A stretch of DNA of 64,000 nucleotides, from the NCBI RefSeq assembly GCF_954871325.1, contig NC_088779.1, positions 29,963,752 to 30,027,751 on the forward strand, given 5' to 3'. Position numbers and translations under genes: made by a program. Below, piece by piece: positions 46,150-57,504 of the stretch; position 1 is the first letter of the stretch; the number at the start of each line of letters is the position of its first letter. A model generated the notes under the pieces. That model was not told the DNA's origin and ran no database searches. It saw only the letters and a program-made list of their open reading frames with translations. The DNA comes from Gordionus sp. m RMFG-2023 (Eukaryota > Nematomorpha > Gordioida > Chordodea > Parachordodidae).

Positions 46150-48350
46150 AGTTTATTTTTAAAAAAAATGATATTTTTCCTGATAACTTTTTTAAATTTG
46201 TTTAAATTAAAAAAATTGGGCTAATTTCTAATTGGTTGAATTTTTTGGGTCATTTGTGAAAACGTGATAGACAAGACAATTTGCCATGGGCGATTTTGAA
46301 TAAATTTCGTTTTTAAAAAATAAAATAAAATAATTATAATATATGCATTTTATTTCATAACAAAGCGATATAACGAAATTATATTATAAACATACTTTCG
46401 AATTTGTATATGGTCTTGTTTCGGTAATTCAATGCTAAATTATTGTGCAGAGGTTATAAATTTTTTTTAACGTTTGTTAGTTACTTGTTCATAATAACTT
46501 ATAAAATATAAATATGATAGAGAATTATTAAATATTGTTTTATTTTTTTTCTTGTTACTTAAAACGATTCTATCATCATGCCCTAATATGAAAATTAATT
46601 GGAAAAATAGAGTTTATTGTATAAAATGCTTAAAATGATTACTGATAATGATATTTCGATACGAAACCCTAATATGGAATTATCATCAAAACTATTATAT
46701 TGTTCTAATATCTGTTAACATTAACCTCACTCCACCCCCCCCCCTTCCTTCCATCCCATCTTCACTGCATACCTGAAACTTTACTTAGGTACGTGATAAG
46801 GGGGTGTTCCACAGAAATTATATGTAAAACATATTTTTTAAGGAATATAAAAAATTTCTAAGCATTTTATTGTATAACAATGGAGATACTAAGACGTAGA
46901 ATTTCTAAGGCGAAATTAAAGTTAAATAACTGAACCGAAACGAGATGCATGAAATTCAAGTTACTGGTTTATAAGAAAAATCGAATGTATAATTTTTTAC
47001 AAATTTACTTTTTCCACAAAATAAAATTTATAAAATAAAATATACATACTATCTTTGGTTTCATTTAAATGATCTTGTTTTAATATAAATATATAAAATC
47101 AATTTAAAGGATTTAGTTTAATAAATTTTTTCCCTATAATATAAATGATTTTAAAAGTAAACAAAATACTGTTTTTACCTTGTAAAGTGTTCTGTAAAGC
47201 TTTTAAAAAAACGGTTATTAGGTTTTTTTCAAATAAAAAAAAAACTTATAATTTCAAAAAATTAAATAATTTTTCTAATTAAATGTTAGTAATTACAGAG
47301 ATACTGAGATTAAAGATTTAGATGATAAATGTTCAAAAATAAATTACCAATAATGAAACTGGTAATTCTCATATCCTCAATTGTCTTTGTTGTGCCTAAT
47401 AAGTTTTTTTTTTTTAAAAATGAAGTAATTAACAATTATATTATATTATATATTAATAAATTCGAATCAAAACATGTAATAATAATAATAAAAACTATAA
47501 ATGTTATTTTAATAATAATGTATACACAAAAAAAATAAATAAAATATGTAGATTAAAAAATTATGTTAGATAAGCGCCTTAGGAAATCTGTACAGGAAAT
47601 AGTCCTAAAAATTAGAAAATTTGATCCCTTTTTTTCCAAGGAATTTGGGTAATGCCATTTTGGGCGTTTTTTCATCATATCTAAAGGATAGCTAGTTCTA
47701 GAATAGATGGAATTTTGGCAGAATTAAGGGAATGATTGTGTATAATAGGGATACGCGTCATGAGGGGCAGGGCAGGCTATGTCGTCCATTAGAGTCAACC
47801 AGAACATTACTACCAGATCAAAGGTGCCGTTAGTTAATTGAGCCATTGAAGATGTATATCAATGACATGTTAAGCTCATTTTAATGAGTTCCAATTAAAG
47901 ATTGAGAGAAGGGATAGCTTCGATAAATTCATGTAACGACCAGGATATCCCAATCCTTTTGTTTGCAAATGGCAGGTAAAGGGGTGTCAACATGTATTCG
48001 AGATCTCCATAGAGCTAATGTCTCGGTGCAGAACTAATCATCCAAGACATAGTGAGCGATAACAATAGGGTGATTGGTGGTCAAGCTGATTTAACTTGGG
48101 AAATAATACTCTTTTTTTTTTAAAAAAGGTATTTTGTTTTTTTTTGAATACAATTTACTTTTCTAATTTTTTTTAAAGGATGGGGGGGGGGTGAAGGATT
48201 TGGAAGGGTGGAGTGGTTGTGGGGGGGGGGGTAGTGCAGTGTTGTTTACCTATGCTCTCATATTATGAGTTTTTATTAGAAAACCACGGCAAACTAGGTA
48301 TATGTTATACTAGTCAAATTTGGTTAAAGAGTTTTTAATAAAAAAAAAAT
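46150..48350. other. No firm gene; one GC-richer patch of unknown origin
   Basis: Mostly AT-rich. 47640-48110 is clearly less AT-rich and contains coding-like words (plus: NEFQLKIERRDSFDKFM; minus: TKGLGYPGRYMNLSKLS) broken by stops on both strands. It is probably an old insertion. Poly-C (46735) and poly-G (48182, 48222) tracts flank it. Confidence 0.3.
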
Positions 48351-48599
48351 TCAATTCTCAAAATTGGGAAAAAAATTTTTTTTTTTAAAGAAATTAATAA
48401 ATTCGTAGTAAATAATAAAAAAAACGCAAACTAGTAAAAAGTTCTTAGCCCTGGATACTATAATTTTTTTAAACGGAAGTGATTCTGGTTCAGAGTTCTT
48501 GAATTTCTTAGAATGATCTTTAGAAAGCACGGTTCCCTGGAATTCAAGTTCGGTTTCGAAGTTTATTGTATGAGGAAAAAAAAAATATAATGTTAACAT
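48351..48599 (-). CDS. Unidentified 82-residue open frame
   Basis: A coding-like middle (FETELEFQGTVLSKDHSKKF, NSEPESLPFKK) sits between hydrophobic AT-rich ends, so a genuine exon of about 35 codons could lie inside. No family is recognised. Confidence 0.25.
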   Translation of the reverse strand: MLTLYFFFPHTINFETELEFQGTVLSKDHSKKFKNSEPESLPFKKIIVSRAKNFLLVCVFFIIYYEFINFFKKKNFFPNFEN

Positions 48600-49015
48600 T
48601 TAAATAATTTTGAACGAATTATAAATTATTTGTAAATTGTGTTAAAACAGGTCTCAAAATTTTATAAAATTGACTTTGATTCCACTACGAAAATCTTAGG
48701 AGAAGATTTACTGGTTTCCGGTTTTATATAAACACTCCCGATTCATAGAGTTCGGGGGAGGGGGGTGTTTAAACCCCCTGTGTCATAAGTGGGAAAAGGT
48801 TATTCAAAGATTTTAAACATAACTAAAATCTTATTATACTTATTTAATTTATACATTACTTGTCATCGTTTGTCCTCCATTTATTATCTCTGTCGTTAAT
48901 ATAAGGCAATTACTATACCATATACAGTCTAAAAGCAAAATGTTCTGAAAAAAAAAATATATATATAATAAATTAAAATATTAGCGATTGGAATTGTAAA
49001 TAAATCAATTGTGGT

Positions 49016-49143
<128 letters not shown>

Positions 49144-49289
49144 GAAACCAAAATAATAATAATAATTTTTTAAGAGCATGATTAAGTTTTGTTAAAAAAC
49201 CCATTTTGGAACCCCTAGAATAACATGATGTAAGGCTCTAAAGATTTTTTTTACTCATATGCTTGGACAATCTAATTCTCCAAATCTCT

Positions 49290-51075
49290 ATTGCTTAACA
49301 TTAGTATTATTTTAGCTAAAAATCTTAACCGGCCCCAGATGGCTTTTTTAACACAACACTAACCTCTGAATTGATACATTTTTTTTATTCAAAAATATTA
49401 CTAAATACTTTATTCATATAAGTAAAAAATAAATTTTTTTTACTTACCAAAATAGGCAGAATGATTTTAAGTGTGCGCACCATCTGTTGGAATATTGGAT
49501 ATCCGGAAAAAAAAATTCACGAAATAATTTATCAATCAATCAATAAAATTTTTTAATCTTTTATATATATATATATATCAATATAAAATATTTTTTATAG
49601 CCCCCCCCCTTTTATTATTTTTTTGTTTATAAAACTTTCCAGAAGGGACAAAAAAAATAGGTCGAATTTCGAAGAAATTAAGAAACGCGACAAAATTAAT
49701 ATCTAATTTTTCTACGAATAAATTTATGATAAATGATAAAAAAATTGTCCCTGGCAAATGCATGACCTATGGGCGAAAATTGTTTATCCTTATTTTTCTA
49801 ATTTTTCATAAAATAATAAAATGATAAAAATTTGTATCTTAAACACGTAAAACTTTAACCTTTGGGGGGGGGGGAATATTTATATATTTTTTTTTTTTAA
49901 AAAAGATAGAATTTTATAATACTCCATTTTAAAACTTTAATCTAAATCTTAAATTCCCTTTTGCATAATATATATTTTATTTTTTTTGCAAAAAAAATAA
50001 ATATTTATATTTCATATCAAACAACGAAAAATATATTTTTTTTATCCTAATCACGTGCTAAATAGATGAATGAATGAATGAATTATATGTTATGATCAAT
50101 TTTAAACGACGCCCGATCATTTTTTTTCCATCCTCATTAAAAGAAACAAATGATTGCTTCTCTTTTTAACTTACCAAGTTTTGTTTCCTTTCAATTTGAT
50201 TTCGCGCCATTCAAACCATGACTAACATAGGTAAATTGGCCAATCCTTGCCGGGGATAATGTTTAATATTAATTAATAAATGATAAAACTCATATCAATT
50301 TTTTTTTGCCAGTTATACTAGATATGCATCTACAAAACCTTTTTAGCCCATACATAACGTAGTCATACTATATTTAGAACAGTCATTCAAGAATTCTGAG
50401 ACGAGCTAAAGCCCCGTCTTAAGTGCTAAAAAAGTAACTTGGATTAAAAAATAAAGTGTCTACATTTCGAATCGTTACTTCGTATCGTATACTACTCCCA
50501 AAGTTGATTTACTATGTTTGCTATTCTTTGGCACACCTTAAAAAAAAATTTAAGGAATAAAGAGCGTTTTAAGTGAAACGGGCCCAAGGTTGGTTAAAAT
50601 AAAGGCCCAATTGGGGTCGGTAGATTCTTAGCCAAAATAATATCGTCACCGTAAGCCTCGAAATTTAGCGGATAAAGGTCTAAACCTTTCGGCCACGCAA
50701 AATCTCCAGGTTTACTACATAGTATTATTTTAGCTAAAAACCTTAATCGGATAAGTTTTTAAAAAAATTAACCCTAATCGTTTATAAATATCGCTAAATG
50801 GGCGGTTTAAAAATCATTAGGTGCATGGTGGAAATAAGGTTATTTTATTTCATTACCATGGGCAGTAATATTTAAAAAGTTTAAAAACCATTGAAAAATT
50901 ATTAATAAATGTTTCCAAAGTCTTTTTTAAATTTTTTTATTGGAATATACAATCCACTGGGATTGAAACTTTTTTAAAAAATCATTTTATTGAGGGGCGA
51001 ATTTTTTAAAAATTTAAAAAAAAACATCTGTTTTGACCAGAAATGTATCCCGGCGTAAGTAGAGCAGTGACATAT
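49290..51075. other. No gene; fold-back MITE fragments
   Basis: 49290-49370 (TTAGCTAAAAATCTTAACCGG ... TTAACACAACAC) and 50635-50780 (TAGCCAAAATAATATCG, CACGCAAAATCTCCAGG, TTAGCTAAAAACCTTAATCGG) are diverged pieces of the fold-back family. Poly-C and poly-G tracts lie at 49602 and 49864. Confidence 0.5.
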
Positions 51076-51081
51076 AATAAC

Positions 51082-51386
51082 ACCTAGATTGACGACGCGT
51101 TCATAATAATGCATCTGAAGGCGTCGTTGAATTCAAATCAGCTGGACGCGCCATTTTGGTAAACCCATATAGTAAATTATTATCGTGTTAAAAAAACTAC
51201 TATTATATTGATAACTTGCCTCCTCCTTTATTATCTCGATGATCGGGAAATTTTTTAATAGAGTTTGCGTCGGGATATAGGGAAAAATTGGCATCTCATT
51301 TTTAAATGATGATATGGGAATAGCGTTCCCAGCTGTTTTTCTTGATGTACATTTTACTAATGAATGCATCCTTACTAGTCTTAGTA
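51082..51386. mobile_element. MITE, CCTAGACTGACG family (copy 4)
   Basis: Starts ACCTAGATTGACGACGCG, contains AAATCAGCTGGACGCGCCAT on the left and the inverse GGGAATAGCGTTCCCAGCTG on the right, and ends near ACTAGTCTTAGTATT. Its middle shows the same TTATCTCGATGATC words as copies 1 and 3, in reverse orientation. Minus-strand open frames across it (51133-51508) are by-products. Confidence 0.8.
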
Positions 51387-52239
51387 TTATAATATGTTAT
51401 TGATGTAAAGTTACAATATCTATGCGATTCAAAATATCGGCAAAAGTTTATTAAATTTGCATTTGCGATTACTCCACACTTTGCTGGAATATATTTATAG
51501 GAGTACATCTATGACGATATCCTCTAAAATTTTATACGCTTTATATATAAAATAATATAGAAGTTAACATTATATAATTGAAAGAAAAAAAAACGTTGTC
51601 ATATTTTTTTTTAAAAATCTTAATTTTCTTAAAATTGACTTATTTTATCTAAAATAAATAAATTATATTCATTTCATAAGTGACCATTTTAAATACGTTA
51701 TACAACATTAGATTGAATTAAGTTAATATATAAATTTTTTTTTTACTATCAAACAATAATATAAAATAAACTTTTTTTTATCGTATTTCGAAATTTGAGA
51801 CACTCAGTGATATAGGAATGTATCTTGTGTCTGTGGAAGTAGCTTTGATACTTTTATATAATTTAGTAAGGTGAGTAGAAATACAAATTAAGTAATAAAA
51901 CTATTATCAAGCACTTGTTACGGTATAAAATGGAAAAGATTACAATAGCTGATTTTTAACCTATCACATAGTGAAAGCTAATCCCATCAAGTTGTTAAAA
52001 CAGTGTCCACGATGATTAGTAGGGGCGATGTGGTATGACTGGCCATGATTCTGCTAAGAAGGGATTAAGGATTGTCTTCAACCAAACAAATTTAGAATCA
52101 ATGTGTAACACAAATCTTGATCTTTAAAATATAATTTGAATCAATACTCCTCAATCTATGATAGTTTTTGAGCTAAATGAGGTTAAGTGAAAGGTTTTTT
52201 TCTTTCTGGCCAGTCAAAACATGATTATTAACTGACCCT

Positions 52240-52580
52240 ATACTATGTAATGACTGACAATATGATATTACTTGAAAATTTTTTTATTACAAATATAAAA
52301 TATTACAATATAAAGTAACTTGTATTTATTTTTAAAAATAATTATCATGGGCTTATCAAGGTTTAAAATAACTGTTTATTATATTTTTTTTCTGAATTTT
52401 TAAATTCCCTTTTGTAAAATTTTCACCCTAAAACTTAATAAATAATCACAAAATTTTGGTAAAATAAAAAAATTAGATCCCTAATAAATTCATGTTTTTA
52501 ATAAAAAAATTTCTATTTCCTTTTACCGTGTTAAAATTAAAAGGTATTATCGTAATTATTTTTCGCACTCTAAATTTTTT
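52240..52580. repeat. Dispersed ~400-bp repeat, copy A
   Basis: Shares with 63165-63640, in the same order, TTATTACAAATATAAAATATTAC, TTATCAAGGTT, AGATCCCTAATAAATT and GTTAAA(A)..AAAGGTATTAT(C/T)GTAATTATTTTT. Both copies are non-coding and adjoin GC-rich MITE sequence. Confidence 0.75.
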
Positions 52581-52589
52581 CTAAAGAAA

Positions 52590-52955
52590 ATTTACCGGCC
52601 CAACCTGGCGGCCCGAGGCTTATTTAAATATAGAAATTAACTTTTATAATTACTCGAAATAAAAGACATACGTATTATATATGGCGTTTAGTTTCGATAA
52701 ATAAAATCAAAATTTTTTTATTTTACATTAAAAAAAATAAAAATATAAAATTGATAAATTTAAATATATTTAAAAAAAAAAAATTTCCAAGGCCCGATCC
52801 GACCCGAACCCGAATTTTTAAAAAAAATTAGGCCTGAGCTCGACCCGAAACCCGTTTGGGCCGGGTACGGGTCGGGTGGCCGGGTACGGGTCGGATACCG
52901 GCCGGGTACGGACCGGGTACGGGCCGGGCCTACTTTTGTAAATTTCTAATTCAGA
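52590..52955. mobile_element. GC-rich hAT-like MITE
   Basis: CCGGCCCAACCTGGCGGCCCG on the left. A dense right part has repeated GGGTACGGGTCGGG / GGCCGGGTACGG, ending GGGCCTACTTTTGTAAATTTC. Internally expanded GC repeats distinguish this copy. Confidence 0.5.
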
Positions 52956-53258
52956 TTAGGTTAAGTTCAAGATTATTTAAGTTTGTTGCTTAAACACCTA
53001 TAAATGAATGTTTGTTATGAAAAAAAAAAAAGAAAGATATATAAATTAATTTTTATTTTATTTTATTTTATTTTATTTTATTTTATTTATTTTTTTACTT
53101 TTTCTTTTTAATATTTGTTAATTTTTTTTTTCTTTTATGTTTAATTTTATAATTTTGATTAATTTATATATTAAAAAAAAAATTTACTTATTTTTATAAC
53201 TTATTTTATTAAAATAATATAATCAATTTAAAATACATATGACATAAACAATTTATTT

Positions 53259-53860
53259 TTCTAACATTATTCTTTTTGTAGCATTTCTGACGCATCTCTC
53301 TCTGTGGGTTGTGATTGCGCGTATTACATTCCTCTTTATTATGACCAAAGCGGCCATAGTTCCACAGATCTTAATCTCTCCTGTTTCATTGGACAATGAA
53401 AGGCTATATGTCCAAATTTTCAACAAACAAAACATTTTGTCTCACGGCGATCTCTGAGCAATATGACATGGTTTACCGCTATTATAACAATTCACCACTC
53501 CCCCCCCCTCCCTCGAGACTCAAAATTCTGTATTATTTCTATTCTCCTTCCCCGGCAGTTTCTCTCTTGGCTGATTATTATCAGAATTCTACTTATCAGA
53601 ACCCAAATAACGTATTTTTACTTACGTCACTATGCGTCCGCCTCTCGATTAACTCCTAAACCGGTAACTACGTTATCCTTTCTACCCATTATGTCCCTCA
53701 ATGGTCAAAGTCTACCCCATTTATATTTTACGTTACGAGATTTTCTCATTCTCTCGCCTCAAATTCGACATATCCGTATTACTAACGTTAATAATATTAC
53801 TAACGCTCCAACAGATACTATATTACTGTATTTCCCAGTATTTTTACAAATTTTAACAGT
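53259..53860 (-). pseudogene. Zinc-knuckle (CCHC) protein fossil, gag-like or CNBP-like
   Basis: Minus-strand reading shows a basic, polar stretch (NNQPREKLPGKENRNN) followed by a cluster of about three CCHC-type knuckles (for example CYNSGKPCHIAQ and KFGHIAFHCP), then a basic tail. Such clusters occur in retroelement gag proteins, LINE ORF1 proteins and host CNBP-like proteins, and I cannot decide among them. It is treated here as a possible retroelement fossil. It looks broken in several places, and no polymerase region is seen beside it. The plus-strand frame at 53463-53891 is antisense. Confidence 0.5.
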
Positions 53861-54024
53861 AATAATTAAACAAAAAGATTGTAATGAATGAATGAACCAA
53901 TTTAGACGCTCAAATGAACTGAATTTAAAAATTTTAAATTGAATTAAAACAATATTATGGGAACGGATTATTGTTTTATCTTTATGGAACGGAACCTTGA
54001 ATAGCAAATGCATATATTAAAGAA

Positions 54025-54140
54025 AACGTAAGTAGAAATCCGCGAGAGTGGGCCCGATCCGTACACGGCCCGACCCAAACAAAACCGGGTTCGGGCTTGG
54101 TCGGGTCGGGCTTGGTCGGGCCGGGTCGGGCTTTAAAAAT
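54025..54140. mobile_element. GC-rich hAT-like MITE fragment
   Basis: GTGGGCCCGATCCGTACACGG, GACCCAAACAAAACCGGG and repeated CTTGGTCGGGCCGGGTCGGG, then an abrupt return to AT-rich DNA. Confidence 0.5.
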
Positions 54141-54589
54141 TAGGCTCAGTTTGAAATATTAGGATTTCATTACAATCGATTTCTCATTTGGCGCTTAATT
54201 TTTCTTCCTAAATAATGCGATAAAAAAAAAGTATCAGAAAAATGGAAGTGAGAACTTAAGGGATGTAAATTTCCCGGGAAAATTATTATTTTGAAGAAAT
54301 TTCTAGGGGAAAATTTGAGGGGAAAAAGATGCGGAATAACAAACAGGAAGTAACGGGTAAATAATCAGGAAATACGAGTTATTTACTTTAAAAATTAAAA
54401 AAAAAAGTATCTTTTTACGTTTTTTATCGAAAATTATGGAACTGTTGACAATATCATCTAAACATATATCATATAATTTTTTTTAAAATGATTTTATTAG
54501 TTATCTTCATTTGAACACGAAAACGATCTCGGATGAGAGCTATTCAACCAAATTTTGTTTATTGATTTTTATTCACATCGCACGCTATT

Positions 54590-54750
54590 AGTGTTGTTAA
54601 ATTAACTAACTTAAGCTTTTAGCTTAAAAAAATTGATATTTAAGCCTCTAAGGTGAGTCTCAACTTGAAGATTGATCGGAATATTTTTGGTTAGAAACAT
54701 TGGTACGCTGTCTTATAGTTGGCTGAAGTTAGGTTAATTTAACAAAACTA
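54590..54750. repeat. Dispersed repeat shared with 36830-36985
   Basis: Shares TTTAGCTT, AAG(G/C)TGAGTCTCAACT(T/A)GAAGAT and TTATAGTT(G/T)(G/A)CT in order. GTGTTGTTAAATTAACTAAC at the left suggests a distant member of the fold-back group. Confidence 0.55.
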
Positions 54751-55829
54751 CATGCTATATACCAATATCATTGCATTTTAATTTTATCATTCATACTTTA
54801 TATTTTGTTAAATATTTTTTTAAAAAAAATACATATGAGGAAAATGATGATATCAAATAGAGAGAGATAAAAAATGCTAAGAAATATTTGATCCTCAATT
54901 TAATTATATATGTTAGTGTTCTTAAATTTTACCTAAATTTGACCATCTCTACTGTGGCTTGTGGTCAAGCTTTTAGCTCCAAAAAATTGAATTAAGCTAT
55001 TTTGATCGCATTATCTATTCATATAATATCTATATCTTCAAGGAGTAAATTTCATAGACACAACACATTACGGAGTCCTGAGTTAGAGAGTAAGTTATGA
55101 TGCATAGACTTGTCATAGAAAGTATTTAGTCATCTGTTATCGGTGGTTGTCAAAATCAAAATATTTTCTTGGTACAAATGTTTATCACGTAATTTATGAC
55201 GACATCATAAAACAAAAATGAAACAATTTTTCAATGGATATTAACTGGGAAATTGTGACCAATCAAATATTTAGTAAGGAGTAGGGTTCTAGTCGGCAAT
55301 CCATCAGGTCCAAATATTTTTTTAGAATAATATTGAACTAGTAAAATATATATTAGAACATATATCTCCCACCATATAGGGTTTAGGAGGGAACTTCCGG
55401 TTCTTATAAGAGTGACGACTATAGCGATTAACCTTCCACCTTGTTTATCTTGATTATTGTAAACAACTTATAACAGGGGTGTTACATTAATTTTTTTTAT
55501 ATTCATGGTAATTTCGTCTTCAACCCACAAAATATGAACCAACTACTCGCCTTTATATATAATGATAAATGATGAATCTATTTTCTAAAAAGTCAGAAAT
55601 GTTTAAAGAAATATTGATATAATCTATTATAGACCTTCCCACCCTCCCCGCCTAATATTAACTACTGATGGAATCATAAGGATCAATCACAGGAGTATTC
55701 ATCCATATCCCAATATATTACAGGATCATTTATTTCGATGCATTGCAACCCAGAAACTAATAAATACATATTTTTCGGGACGTCTGTTATGAATTATATA
55801 GTTTGATCTTCAGTAGCAATTTCTCTCTC

Positions 55830-56115
55830 ATCTAACTATGATAACAGTATTTTTGGGATATGTCAAACCCCTGAGGACAAATATTCCTACGACATTTATT
55901 GCAAATATAATCTCTGCTAACCCCCCCCCCCTCCCCCCATCCCCATTTTAGGAAAACCTGCAGTAATCTGATTGGTGGGTTTAATGTAGGGGATCCTACA
56001 ACTAAACGGATTCTTTTCACTAAATTTTATTTTATCATTTATTTTACTAGTCCTAATGATGGTCCACTTAACTTTTATCACATTTAAAGGACAGAAATAA
56101 CCTGTTAAGCTCAAC
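55830..56115 (-). pseudogene. Possible piggyBac transposase C-terminal relic
   Basis: Minus-strand reading gives DYICNKCRRNICPQGFDIS. The C-x2-C-x4-C spacing with aromatic residues loosely resembles the cysteine-rich tail of piggyBac transposases (YxCxxCxxxLCxxxCF). Only this short piece matches and no catalytic part is found, so this is a weak call. Two poly-C tracts (55921, 56117) interrupt the area. Confidence 0.2.
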
Positions 56116-57254
56116 CCCCCCCCCCCAATCTGCCTTTAAAATACCCTTTCACCAAACATTTTCCTATGAGAATATTTTGGTTTCATATCTCATATATTCT
56201 AATTTACTTCCTGAATCTGTTCACAGATGTAATCAACTTTATCGAAGCTACTCTAACACACACCACTTTATTCCTGATTAATATTTGCTTTTTGATCTTT
56301 GTTTAGCCGAGGAATTCATGTTCTTCCTAGGTATTTATATGGGGCGATTTTTTGTTTTAGGTAAAAAAAATTTTCCATAATTCAATTATATATATATATA
56401 TATATTGATAATATAAAGTATTGTATATTTTCTATTCATTACAAATTTTAGTTATGTAAGAACTAGGCCAAATATTTTTATTATCATTATTCACACAGTA
56501 GTTATATTTCCCTTAATAACAATTCTCACTTTTAAAATTAATTGAGCAAAAAAATTTACTCTATTTTTTTGTAATTTTTTGTAACTCGAAACGAAACTTT
56601 TAAAGATTTTTAAATTTTTTTTTGGAAAAAACACTATATTTTTAAATGGATTTTCGATAAATTAACGGGTAAAATATGTTTGAATCTTCAGAAAATTTAA
56701 GAAATCGTTTTTTTTTAATTTCAAAATTTGCAATAGCATTTTTTCAAAATTTTGACGTATCTAAATTTATGTAATACAAGCAGCCAAAGGCTTTAGTTTT
56801 ACAATAAGAGACAACAACAATGATAGGACTATATACGTTAATTATCTGACCTTTGATTTTAAACTTAATAGTTTACAATCATATTTTTAATATATATTTT
56901 TAAATTACGTAATATATATGTTTTACTTTTAACGTTCGATATATTATTTTAAAAATAAAAAAAAAAAGAATTTTTATATCTATTTTAATTGTATTTGTAT
57001 TTACAAAATATATCAAATTACACTAACCCAGCCAATGGGAAAACATTTTTATAGCGATAATTTTTCGATAATTTTTCAATTGTATATTCTTCTAATTTCT
57101 CTTTTTTTTTATACACAGGAAGAATTTATCAAAAATTTCTTTATAATCGATTCCTTTAAAAACCAACCGTGTATGTATTTTTTTTTAAAAATATTTTACA
57201 ATATTATTAAACGTATTACATCTTTGTTCGATCGTTTATAAAGCAACGTAACAT

Positions 57255-57365
57255 TTTTTAAACGCCCGTCTCGACCCGACCCGACCCGGCCCGACCCGGC
57301 CCGAACCCGCTTTATTTTAAAAATATCGGGCCCGAACTTGGGTCGGGTTTGCGGATCCCCTAATT
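57255..57365. mobile_element. GC-rich hAT-like MITE fragment upstream of the HPDL-like gene
   Basis: CGACCCGACCCGACCCGGCC, an AT core, then GGGCCCGAACTTGGGTCGGG and GCGGATCCCC. It lies about 140 bp before the HPDL-like start codon. Confidence 0.55.
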
Positions 57366-57504
57366 TTATGTACCAATGAGACCAACGGAGAATGTTAATT
57401 TATATAGATTAATTTTCTTATGGCAACTTATAATTGAGAATGAAATGAAATACATATTCCAAACCCCCCTCAGAATTCCTATTTATTTAGCTCGGCAAAA
57501 TTAA

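Noticed and set aside
53463-53891. 142-codon plus-strand frame
   Set aside because: It is antisense to the zinc-knuckle fossil and has no recognisable domain of its own.
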